Assembly: GCA_028287235.1 (NCBI GenBank)
Contig: JAQBQB010000014.1
Span: 79,451-143,450 of the forward strand
Reading direction: 5' to 3'
Source: Gemmatimonadota bacterium
GTDB lineage: Bacteria > Gemmatimonadota > Gemmatimonadetes > Gemmatimonadales > Gemmatimonadaceae
DNA: 64,000 nucleotides
Shown here: positions 35,184-44,533 of the stretch, piece by piece
Layout: every line of letters starts with the position of its first letter
Numbering within the stretch: position 1 is the stretch's first letter
The notes under the pieces: generated by a model
The model's input: only the letters and a program-made list of their open reading frames with translations
What the model was told of the DNA's origin: nothing
Databases searched by the model: none
Translations under genes and position numbers: made by a program

Positions 35184-36266
35184 TCACTGGTACTGGATGT
35201 ACAGCGGCCGCGGACGAAGCCACAACACTTCGCCGGGCGTGAGCAGCGCGTCGCGGTGCTTCACGTCGTTGTGGAAGAACAGCTTGATGCCGGTGTACTG
35301 CACGGGCTCGAGGTCGATGTAGTCGCGGAAGGACTCGAACTTCATCCACGGCGGGCCCCAGCCGTCCATGTCCATCACGATCTGCACGCGCGGATCGAGG
35401 GTGATCTGCGACGCATTCGAGATCATGGGCTTCGTCCAGCGGTGCACGACGAGGACTTTGGGCGGGATCTTCTTGTCGGACACGAGTTGGCGAAGCTGCT
35501 CGGACGTCCAGTTGATGTCCTTCGCGTCGAACTGTCCGATCTTTTTCCCCGGCACCACGCCTTCGTGCGCGTAGTGCATCGCGAACTCCGCGTCCATCGC
35601 GAGATGGACGTCGGGGCGCGCGAGGAACGGCAGCAGCCGCGGCAGCTCCTGCTGCATGGTGCTGTGGCCGACCTGGACGTCGAGGAAGAGGAGTGCATTC
35701 TTCCGCTTTGCCCACCCGTACACCTTCTCGATGAGTGCGGTGTCCATGCGCAGGCGATACATACCGTCCTTGCCCGGCGCGCCCTGCGCGACGACGGCGA
35801 TCAGTTGCAGTGCGGGCTGCACCGGCGTCGACGGGTCCGCCTGCTGCCACTCGCGCACCGCGGTGTCGAGCTTGGCGAGCATCTCGTCGACCGGGTATTC
35901 GCCGAGCACGCCCATGCGCTTCGAGAGCGGATTGCCGTAGAAGGCGACGATGCGGTGCGCCGGCAGCACCGACTGCGGAAGAGGGGCCGGTAGGGCGGGC
36001 CACTTGGCCGCCATGCGCCGGCCGAAGGCCACGGTCGACGCGAACGTGACCGAGTCGTGTTTCTTGCGGCTGGCGATGAGGTGTGCCTGTGCGGTGTCCG
36101 GCACATCGGTTCTCGCGACGGGCACTGTATCCGAGCGCGTTGCTGCCGTCTGCGCGGGACCCGGCGCGGGCGTGCCTGCGGCCGGCGTGGCGTCGTGAGC
36201 GGCGGTGCACGACGTCAGAACGGCGACTACGCCGACTGCCGCGGCGAATCGAAAGAACGTTGACAA
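35184..36266 (-). CDS. Conserved lipoprotein of unknown function
   Basis: This 360-residue protein has a clear lipoprotein signal, lipobox LTSC with Cys20, and an Ala/Pro/Thr linker to about residue 70. The folded part shows alternating strands and helices (ALLFLDVQVGHSTM, VHLAMDAEFAMHYAHEG, KVLVVHRWTKPMI, VQIVMDMDGWG) that suggest a TIM-barrel-like fold with acidic and His residues at strand ends. That is suggestive of a glycosidase- or deacetylase-like enzyme, but I cannot name a family. It lies 52 bases downstream of mpl on the same strand, so cotranscription with cell-wall recycling is possible. Confidence 0.65.
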   Translation of the reverse strand: MSTFFRFAAAVGVVAVLTSCTAAHDATPAAGTPAPGPAQTAATRSDTVPVARTDVPDTAQAHLIASRKKHDSVTFASTVAFGRRMAAKWPALPAPLPQSVLPAHRIVAFYGNPLSKRMGVLGEYPVDEMLAKLDTAVREWQQADPSTPVQPALQLIAVVAQGAPGKDGMYRLRMDTALIEKVYGWAKRKNALLFLDVQVGHSTMQQELPRLLPFLARPDVHLAMDAEFAMHYAHEGVVPGKKIGQFDAKDINWTSEQLRQLVSDKKIPPKVLVVHRWTKPMISNASQITLDPRVQIVMDMDGWGPPWMKFESFRDYIDLEPVQYTGIKLFFHNDVKHRDALLTPGEVLWLRPRPLYIQYQ

Positions 36267-36318
36267 TGAATGAGCTCCTTGTGACTGCAGCGAACGCGGG
36301 CCACGGAACGTGTCCGCG

Positions 36319-37797
36319 TCAGGCGCGGTTACGCCCGAGTCGCTCCATCAAACTAGACACGAATCCACCGAACGCCCCGTTGCTCATCACCAGCACGAGA
36401 TCGCCCGGCCGCGCCTCGGCGGCCACCAAACCCACGAGCTCCCCCACGTCGCGCGATCCGTGCGCCGTCACGCCCGTCGTTTCGAGATCCGCTACGATCT
36501 CGCTCACGTCGAGCTGGTGATCGATCGGCACTTTGTCGTGCGGCTCCGGCACCTTGAGGAAGACCTGCGCCGCGTCGCGCAGCGCGTTCACGTACGCGTA
36601 CTGGTGGATGTCGCGTCGGCTCGTATTGGAGCGCGGCTCGAACACCGCGATCACGCGCCGGCCGGCGTACCGCTCGCGAATCCCCTCGATCGTCTCCTGC
36701 ACCGCGGTGGGATGGTGCGCGAAGTCGTCGATCACCAACACGCCGCCCACTTCGCCCTTCACCTCCTGCCGCCGCTTCACGCCCTTGAACGACGCGAAGC
36801 CCCTCGCCACGACCTCGGATGAGAGCCCGAGCGTCATGGCCACGGCGAACACGCCGACCGCGTTTTCGACGTTGTGCCGTCCCGACATGGGCAGCAGGAG
36901 CTTCGTTACAGAATTGTCATCACGCCGCACGATGTCGAAGCTCGCCCCTTCGGCGCCGAAGGTCACGTTGCGGGCGCGGTAGTCGGCGTCGGACTCGCCG
37001 GCGTAGGTGATGACGCGTCCCGCGCAGTGGGCGCGCGCGATCCGCTCGGCATTGGGATACGTGCTGCACACCACGAGCGTGCCGTCGGCCGGAATCGTCT
37101 CGGCGAAGCGCGCGTAGGCCGATTCGTAGTGCTCCATGTCGCGATAGATGTCGGCATGGTCGAACTCGATGCTCGTCAGGATCGCCGTGCGCGCGCGGTA
37201 GTGCAGGAACTTGGGGCCCTTGTCGAAGTAGGCGGTGTCGTACTCGTCTCCCTCGACGACGACGTACGGTCCCTCGCCGAAGCGGAAGTTGGATTCGGCG
37301 TTGATCGTCACACCGCCCACGAGGAACGTGGGGTCGGCGTCGGCGACGACGAGCACGTGCGACAGCAGCGCCGACGTCGTCGTCTTGCCGTGCGTGCCCG
37401 CAACCACGATGCTGTGGCGGTCGTCGAGGATCAGCGACCCGAACGCCGCAGGGAAGCTCATCTGCGGCATGCCTCGTTCGCGCACCGCGGTCGCCTCCGG
37501 GTTGTCGCGCCGGATCACGTTGCCGATGACGACGAGGTCCGGCCGCGCGCGGTCGAGGTTGTCGGCCGAGTACGGGGTCATGGTCTCGACGCCCCAGCGG
37601 ACGAGCATGTCGCTCATGGGCGGGTAGACGTTCTGGTCGCTCCCGGTGACCTCGTAGCCGGCGGCCCCGAGGAGGCCCGCGAAGGAGCCCATTCCCGTTC
37701 CACCGACCCCCACGAGGTGGATGCGCCGGACCGAGCCGGGGGAAACGCGGGTCAGAACGTTGCCGGCGTTCTGCGGCGGGGTGGGGGGCTCATTCAT
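36319..37797 (-). CDS. mpl: UDP-N-acetylmuramate:L-alanyl-gamma-D-glutamyl-meso-diaminopimelate ligase
   Basis: This 492-residue Mur-ligase-family protein opens with a MurC-like Rossmann motif (IHLVGVGGTGMGSFAGLL). The ATP loop GTHGKTTTS is at residues 134-142, followed by VVEGDEYDTAYFD and the C-terminal DDFAHHPTAV and FEPRSNTSRR, which are characteristic of Mpl. The enzyme reattaches recycled tripeptide to UDP-MurNAc in the cytoplasm, which implies a Gram-negative-type wall with diaminopimelate. The ATG at 37797 gives a length close to E. coli Mpl (457); the frame upstream to 37929 is not supported. It is divergent from the gene at 37956. Confidence 0.93.
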   Translation of the reverse strand: MNEPPTPPQNAGNVLTRVSPGSVRRIHLVGVGGTGMGSFAGLLGAAGYEVTGSDQNVYPPMSDMLVRWGVETMTPYSADNLDRARPDLVVIGNVIRRDNPEATAVRERGMPQMSFPAAFGSLILDDRHSIVVAGTHGKTTTSALLSHVLVVADADPTFLVGGVTINAESNFRFGEGPYVVVEGDEYDTAYFDKGPKFLHYRARTAILTSIEFDHADIYRDMEHYESAYARFAETIPADGTLVVCSTYPNAERIARAHCAGRVITYAGESDADYRARNVTFGAEGASFDIVRRDDNSVTKLLLPMSGRHNVENAVGVFAVAMTLGLSSEVVARGFASFKGVKRRQEVKGEVGGVLVIDDFAHHPTAVQETIEGIRERYAGRRVIAVFEPRSNTSRRDIHQYAYVNALRDAAQVFLKVPEPHDKVPIDHQLDVSEIVADLETTGVTAHGSRDVGELVGLVAAEARPGDLVLVMSNGAFGGFVSSLMERLGRNRA

Positions 37798-37955
37798 GAC
37801 CGTAGACAAGGGCAAGGAACGAACCCATCCGATGTGTCCGAATCTTCTCGATTCCTGTCGAAATCCCGCATTCTCGTTCGACGTAGAAGCGAGGCCCCCT
37901 TCCGGGCCCCGTTCGGATGCCCGCAACATAGCAACCCAACTTCCAGGACGCCGCC

Positions 37956-38279
37956 ATGTACCTCATCCGCGAAATCATGTACTGCAAGCCGGGCAAAGTG
38001 CGCCCACTCGTCGAGAAATTCCTCGCGATGTCCGCACTTGGCGCACGGGTGGGCATGCCGAAGATGCGCATCATGACCGACTTTTGCGCCGATCGCTACT
38101 GGACGGTCGTGTCCGAGATGGAGGTGCCGAGCCTGCAGGAGTTCGAGACGATGATGTCGGGCGGGGGCGCACAGGGGTCGAAGGAGGACATGAAGGAGAT
38201 GGAGAAGATCATGAGCGGATACCACGATCTGGTGGACCATGGCAAGCGGGAGATCTTCAAGATCGAAGCGGCGTCGTGA
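37956..38279 (+). CDS. Small dimeric alpha/beta-barrel-like protein
   Basis: This 107-residue soluble protein (MYLIREIMYCKPGKVRPLVEKFLAM) has the beta-alpha-beta pattern of NIPSNAP or antibiotic-monooxygenase-like ferredoxin folds that dimerise. It is rich in Met, and a long helix (SKEDMKEMEKIMSGYHDLVDHG) closes the domain. Function in this superfamily varies from heme or flavin chemistry to stress response, and nothing here decides. The ATG of the next short frame overlaps its stop (TGATG). It is divergent from mpl. Confidence 0.7.
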   Translation: MYLIREIMYCKPGKVRPLVEKFLAMSALGARVGMPKMRIMTDFCADRYWTVVSEMEVPSLQEFETMMSGGGAQGSKEDMKEMEKIMSGYHDLVDHGKREIFKIEAAS

Positions 38280-38446
38280 TGGGGTGGCCCCGCGTGCATC
38301 CAGCGGCGTGCAACGATTCGACGGTCTTTTTCGAGTTCCAGGTGGCTGAGCGGGCACGCTGGATCGCCGACACGACACTGGCGGTGCATCCGATACCGAA
38401 CGTACGCAATCCCGCGAACCTCGTGCAAACGGTAGTCGGACGGTAA
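38279..38446 (+). CDS. Short frame of uncertain status
   Basis: A 55-codon frame opens with an ATG that overlaps the preceding stop. It encodes a strand-rich stretch (STVFFEFQVAERARWIADTT) and ends VVGR. It has no signal peptide and no family I recognise. It may be the C-terminal relic of a larger protein or a small coupled gene. Codon bias is only moderate. Confidence 0.3.
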   Translation: MGWPRVHPAACNDSTVFFEFQVAERARWIADTTLAVHPIPNVRNPANLVQTVVGR

Positions 38447-38500
38447 GCTTGAGCGCGGCGGCGCGTGAGAAGTTCGCGTTCTCTAAACGGGAAGCCAACG

Positions 38501-38662
38501 ATGCAACGACAATTCTCGCCGAACGCGATACTCTGGAGCCTGGTGGCCGCGATTCGCCGGCGGCCGTGGTGGCAGCGGGAGCTCTTGCACGCGGTCTGGA
38601 TCGTGGGTGTCGTGGGCTCCGTGTGGCTTTGGATCTGGAGCTTCGACTGTCCGATGTGTTGA
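38501..38662 (+). CDS. Small single-pass membrane protein
   Basis: The 53-residue product has a basic, Trp-rich N-terminal half (IRRRPWWQRE). One strongly hydrophobic helix (LLHAVWIVGVVGSVWLWIW) follows, and the protein ends in DCPMC, two Cys close to the membrane. The ATG at 38501 leaves the helix at a sensible position. The Cys pair at the likely periplasmic end could bind metal or take part in redox chemistry, which is speculation. No relative is recognised. Confidence 0.5.
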   Translation: MQRQFSPNAILWSLVAAIRRRPWWQRELLHAVWIVGVVGSVWLWIWSFDCPMC

Positions 38663-38753
38663 GGTGGTGTGTTCCATTGCTCGCACTATGATTCGGGGCC
38701 ATGGTTCATCCGGCCGCACCACACTGCCCACTCATGAACGGAGAGCATCAATC

Positions 38754-39893
38754 GTGAACTCGCGCCGCCAATTCCTCGTTCGCGCGCCACTCGGTCTCGC
38801 CGGCGTGCTCGCCGCGTGCAAGAAGGGCGAAGCGCGCGGCCTGAGCGCCGACGCGTCTGGCGCAGGCGCCGCACCCGCCGGCACGGCGATGCCGCAGCAG
38901 GCCGCGACACCGCTCGCCGCGATCCCCGCGAACGCGCCGACGCTGAATTACATCCCGAAGCACGAGGAGCTCAGCTACACCTTCGGTGGCGCCGCGCCGC
39001 GGCAGCGCATCAAACCGGGCACTCGAATCGTGACGTGGACCGAAGACTGCTTCGACGGCGTGGTGAAGACCGCCGCCGACCTCCCGTCGAAGAAGATGGC
39101 CCCTGGCCACGACAATCCGCAGACTGGCCCCTTCTATGTGGAAGGCGCCGAGCCTGGCGACACGGTCGCGATTCACATCCTGAAGCTCGAGCCGGCGCGG
39201 TCGTACGCCGTCTCGTCGTTCGGCCCGGGTTTCGGCGCGCTCGTGGGCAACAACGAGACGGCGATGCTCGGCCCCGATTTCCCCGAGACGACGTGGCGCT
39301 ACGACGTCGACACGAAGCGCAACGTCGCGCGCTCATCGACGCGCAACGGCTCACACAGTTGGGAGGTTCCACTCGCGCCCTTTCTCGGGTGCCTTGGCGT
39401 CGCTCCGGCGGGCGGCGAGGTTCGGACGACGATCGTGCCCGGAAATTTCGGCGGCAACATGGACTGCCCCGAGGTTCGCGCCGGCAACACGGTCTATCTC
39501 GGCGTGAACGTGCCGGGTGCGCTGCTGTCGTTCGGGGACGGCCACTACGCCATGGGTGAGGGCGAGATCATGGGTGCCGCGATCGAGGGCGCGATGAACG
39601 TCGAAGTCTACGTGGAACTGATCAAGAAGTTGGCGACGCCCGTTCCGCGCATCGAGAACGCGAGTCAGGTGATGTTCGTCGGGTCCGGACGTCCGCTTGA
39701 GGACGCGGCGCGTGTGGCGTTCAAGTCGATGGTCAATTGGTCGCGCGCGCGAACGAAGCTTTCCGAGATGGATGCCTATCAATTCGTCGCGCAGAATACA
39801 AAGGCGTCGATCATCCAGCTCGTCGATCCCGAGTACACGGTGTTGGTCAGCATGGAAAAACGACGACTGCCGGTGTCGGGGGCTGGCCATTAG
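38754..39893 (+). CDS. Tat-exported acetamidase/formamidase
   Basis: From GTG 38754 (GGAGAG upstream) this 379-residue protein starts NSRRQFLVRAPLGLAGVLAAC, a textbook Tat signal combined with a lipobox Cys22, so it is a folded lipoprotein. The rest matches the FmdA/AmdA acetamidase/formamidase family (PGTRIVTWTEDCFDG, VPGNFGGNMD, GALLSFGDGHYAMGEGEI) that hydrolyses short-chain amides to acid plus ammonia. The stop codon TAG (39891-39893) lies within the left end of a palindromic element, whose insertion seems to have supplied the last residues. Linkage with the two amidases at 30.5-33.6 kb suggests amide catabolism. Confidence 0.9.
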   Translation: MNSRRQFLVRAPLGLAGVLAACKKGEARGLSADASGAGAAPAGTAMPQQAATPLAAIPANAPTLNYIPKHEELSYTFGGAAPRQRIKPGTRIVTWTEDCFDGVVKTAADLPSKKMAPGHDNPQTGPFYVEGAEPGDTVAIHILKLEPARSYAVSSFGPGFGALVGNNETAMLGPDFPETTWRYDVDTKRNVARSSTRNGSHSWEVPLAPFLGCLGVAPAGGEVRTTIVPGNFGGNMDCPEVRAGNTVYLGVNVPGALLSFGDGHYAMGEGEIMGAAIEGAMNVEVYVELIKKLATPVPRIENASQVMFVGSGRPLEDAARVAFKSMVNWSRARTKLSEMDAYQFVAQNTKASIIQLVDPEYTVLVSMEKRRLPVSGAGH

Positions 39894-40056
39894 GTCGGGA
39901 CGATTGCCGGGGGTTCGCGGATGACGCTGAAGCTGCCGCGAATCAAAACGGATCGCTCCATGCGCGGAGGCGTCACTCCACATGGAGAGATCCGTCGTGA
40001 TCGAAGATGTTTTCCGCGTGATCCGCGAACCCCGGCAATCATCCCGACCTAGTGGC
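39886..40056. repeat. Palindromic element D (outer type without inner module)
   Basis: Inverted arms of about 80 bases meet near 39968-39976. Both ends read GCCAnTAGGTCGGGA inward, and the arms share TTCGCGGAT and ACGGATC blocks. The left arm is nearly identical to the right arm of the element at 40891-41182, and the right arm to that element's left arm, so the two are the same outer element in opposite orientation. The left end overlaps the stop of the acetamidase gene. Confidence 0.8.
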
Positions 40057-40114
40057 TAGGTCCGCCACGGCGAGCGAAGCTGGCTGCGCCGTTACCGAGG
40101 CATGAGGCGTGCTT

Positions 40115-40145
40115 GAATCCTCCGGCAGACTGCAGAGGAGGATTC
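40115..40145 (+). promoter_or_regulatory. Hairpin that pairs the ribosome binding site
   Basis: GAATCCTCC (40115-40123) is perfectly complementary to GGAGGATTC (40137-40145). The second arm contains the complete GGAGG Shine-Dalgarno sequence, eight bases before the ATG at 40150. Nine pairs across a 13-base loop would hide the site until melted or rearranged, as in RNA thermometers or protein-controlled leaders. Confidence 0.55.
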
Positions 40146-40149
40146 TCAT

Positions 40150-40860
40150 ATGCACCAGAACGAGAGAGGAGGAACCGTCGGCGCGGTTCTGCTCGCAATT
40201 TGCTTGACGGCGGCGCCCGCTGTCGTCGTGAATGCACAGACGGGATCGGCGAGCTCGCCGACAGGTACAGCGACCGGCACAGCGACCGGCACACAGACAG
40301 GCACCGCCGGAGCGCCGAGGTCTACAGGAATGACCGGGACCAGGAACGTGACTGGAACCGGAACGCCGGGCGCGGGCGCGACTTATGGTGCACAAGGAAC
40401 CGTAACGGGCGCACAGAGCGCCGGCACGCAGGCCGCACCGGGTGGAGTGGTCGGAACGCCGGGACAAACGGGACAAACAGGAGTCACGGGGACGCCCAGC
40501 ACGAACGGAATGAATCAACCCGGAGCAGCAAGTGGAAGCGCCGGCACGGTGCCGGGCGGTTCAGGCGCCGCGGCGGGCGCAGCCGGTGATATCAGCGCCG
40601 GCACCAGCAGCCCAGGCGGGGCAGCAGTCGGGAGTAGCTCGGGTGACAGTACAGCGAATGGCGGGGGAGCCGGTGGCGGCACGCAGAGCGGGACGTACGA
40701 TCAACAGTCGGCGGGCGGTGGCAGAGGAGGGAGCTCGCGCGTGGGCCTGCTCGGATTGCTCGGGCTCGTGGGCTTGTTCGGTCTGCGTCGCCAGAAACCC
40801 TCGGATGTGAGTAGCACCAGCGCCACGACCGGCGCGCCGGAGATCGTGAGCCGGCGCTAG
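40150..40860 (+). CDS. Gly/Thr-rich exported protein with WGxxGxxG-CTERM-like tail
   Basis: This 236-residue protein has a signal peptide ending VNAQ and a ~160-residue low-complexity region of Gly, Thr, Ser and Ala (GTATGTATGTQTGTAG-like repeats). A C-terminal tripartite end follows: VGLLGLLGLVGLFGLRRQK, hydrophobic then basic. That tail resembles WGxxGxxG/PEP-CTERM-type sorting signals, although about 20 residues follow it and the leading Trp is missing. Surface anchoring is inferred. A very strong AGGAGG site precedes the ATG but is buried in a hairpin. The gene is bracketed by two inverted copies of one palindromic element. Confidence 0.7.
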   Translation: MHQNERGGTVGAVLLAICLTAAPAVVVNAQTGSASSPTGTATGTATGTQTGTAGAPRSTGMTGTRNVTGTGTPGAGATYGAQGTVTGAQSAGTQAAPGGVVGTPGQTGQTGVTGTPSTNGMNQPGAASGSAGTVPGGSGAAAGAAGDISAGTSSPGGAAVGSSSGDSTANGGGAGGGTQSGTYDQQSAGGGRGGSSRVGLLGLLGLVGLFGLRRQKPSDVSSTSATTGAPEIVSRR

Positions 40861-40890
40861 AAAATATTTGGGCGTGGCGCGCGTACCGAT

Positions 40891-41182
40891 GCCATTAGGT
40901 CGGGACGAGCGCTGGGGGTTCGCGGATGACGCGGAAACCGCGAATCACGACGGATCTTTCCATGTGGAGTGATGCCTCCGCGCGCAACGTGCCCGGACGA
41001 ACGCTCTTATTGGGAACCGACGCTCGGGAGACCTCTAGTAGCATCCCGAGCGTCTGTTCCAAAGAAAATGTCGTCCGGGCTCGTTGCGCATGGAGCTGTC
41101 CCCGCGCATGGAGCGATCCGTTTTGATCCGCGGCAGCTTCCGCGTCATCCGCGAATCCCAGCAATCGTCCCGACCTATTGGC
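40891..41182. repeat. Nested palindromic element B (outer type with inner module)
   Basis: The outer arms begin and end with GCCAnTAGGTCGGGACGA, matching the element at 39886-40056 in inverted orientation. Between them sits an inner module of ~120 bases whose own arms (GCGCAACG...CCCGGACGA and complement) enclose a hairpin, GAACCGACGCTCGGGA / TCCCGAGCGTCTGTTC at 41014-41059. The same inner module lies in the centre of element A near 20441-20553. The whole unit can fold into a ~290-base cruciform. No protein is encoded. Confidence 0.8.
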
Positions 41183-41239
41183 GTCGTTCCGCGACGCCCT
41201 CTCGCCTCCAGATCGCCGCCTCCGTCGCGGCGGGTTATG

Positions 41240-43291
<2,052 letters not shown>

Positions 43292-43298
43292 CGCGCGC

Positions 43299-44372
43299 CT
43301 ACTGCGGGAAGATCGACGGAAACACGACGTTCGTCGTGAAGATGCAGCGATCGTTGTGCCCGCACTCGGGAACGATGATCGCCTTGTGCTTCGCGCCCAG
43401 CGTCTCGGTGACGTACTTGAAGAACGCTTCGCCGCGCGCACGCCGCGTGGGACCCTGAGCCATGGCGCCCGCCGACGAATCGAATCCGCCCAGCGGAAGC
43501 ACATCGACCTGGCCCAACAAATAGGTCGTCGGACGCTCGACGAGCTGTTTGATCAGCTGCTCGTTCGTGATCTGGGCGGTGTAGCCAGGGCGATTCTCGA
43601 GCCCCGCGGGCCACTTGTTGAAGTTCGGAGCCTTCGCGGCATCGAACGTTCCGTAGGTGAACCGCGTGTGCAGGCTGTCGCCCGTTGGGCCCAGCGCTTC
43701 CTTGTCCGCGGTGGCGGGGTCGGCATCGCCCGTGGGCAGCGGCCGCACGGCGGCCGGCCACGCATAGCTCGACGGATTGGCCACGACATAGCTGATGGCA
43801 ACACCGAGCGTGCCATGCAGCTTGTTTGCCATCTCGTAGCGCGTCGCGAACTGGCCGCCGGCCGAATGCCCCGCGACGACGATCTTCGTGAGGTTCGGGA
43901 AATTCTTCTTGTCGGCGAGCTTGCGCAGGATCTCGTCCATGAAGTCGAACGCCGAGAGCGTCGGGTTCGACGTGGACATCCCGCCGGAGCGCCAGCTGTC
44001 ACCGCCGTTCGGCCAGACGACTTCGTTGGCCTGCGGCTTGTCGTTGGCGGCAATCAGGTGTGGGGATATGACCACGGTGTTCTCGAGCGCGCCCGCGAGA
44101 AAGGCCGCCGCCATCGCCGTCTCGAAATAGTGGTCGGCGTTACGCCCGGTGCCGTGGACCATGACGAGCGCGCGCGTCACGTTCGAGTTGGGCGCGTCGA
44201 GCGAATAGCTGGCATAGACCATCGACCGCGCCGGTCCGCCGCCGAGCGCGACCCAGCGCTCGCAGGCCGCGGTGGGCGTGGTGCACGGTGCAGTGCGCCC
44301 CTGACCGAGGACGGGCGAAGATGTGAACGATGCCAGTGCAGCGACGACGGCGACGAGAAGGGGTGTTCGCAT
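43299..44372 (-). CDS. Secreted alpha/beta hydrolase (PHB-depolymerase/esterase-like)
   Basis: This 357-residue protein has a signal peptide ending VLGQ. An alpha/beta-hydrolase core follows with VMVHGTGRNADHYF (oxyanion region), nucleophile elbow VAGHSAGGQFATRY and a late His in VPECGHNDRCIF. There is no classic polymer-binding domain, so a soluble esterase or lipase is likely rather than a depolymerase. It sits seven bases upstream of the heme-containing PQQ dehydrogenase. An esterase that releases an alcohol which the dehydrogenase then oxidises would fit, as an inference. Confidence 0.8.
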   Translation of the reverse strand: MRTPLLVAVVAALASFTSSPVLGQGRTAPCTTPTAACERWVALGGGPARSMVYASYSLDAPNSNVTRALVMVHGTGRNADHYFETAMAAAFLAGALENTVVISPHLIAANDKPQANEVVWPNGGDSWRSGGMSTSNPTLSAFDFMDEILRKLADKKNFPNLTKIVVAGHSAGGQFATRYEMANKLHGTLGVAISYVVANPSSYAWPAAVRPLPTGDADPATADKEALGPTGDSLHTRFTYGTFDAAKAPNFNKWPAGLENRPGYTAQITNEQLIKQLVERPTTYLLGQVDVLPLGGFDSSAGAMAQGPTRRARGEAFFKYVTETLGAKHKAIIVPECGHNDRCIFTTNVVFPSIFPQ

Positions 44373-44507
44373 GTGCAGAAGGCCTGACCGGGGCAGGAGG
44401 GATGTCGCGGGATACGATTGCTGCGAACAATGATACCTCTCCGGTCGCGGGCGCTGCTAGCATTGCCGGGCGGCGATTGCGTCGCGGCACGAATGGCGTC
44501 GCGAAGG

Positions 44508-44529
44508 GGGGCTGCCTGCTTTGAGCCCC
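44508..44529 (-). terminator. Weak candidate terminator after the SARP gene
   Basis: On the minus strand, just past the stop of the SARP gene, GGGGCT and AGCCCC form a 6-bp stem with a 10-base loop followed by a C/T-rich run. It is short and lacks a U-tract. Confidence 0.25.
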
Positions 44530-44533
44530 GCTC

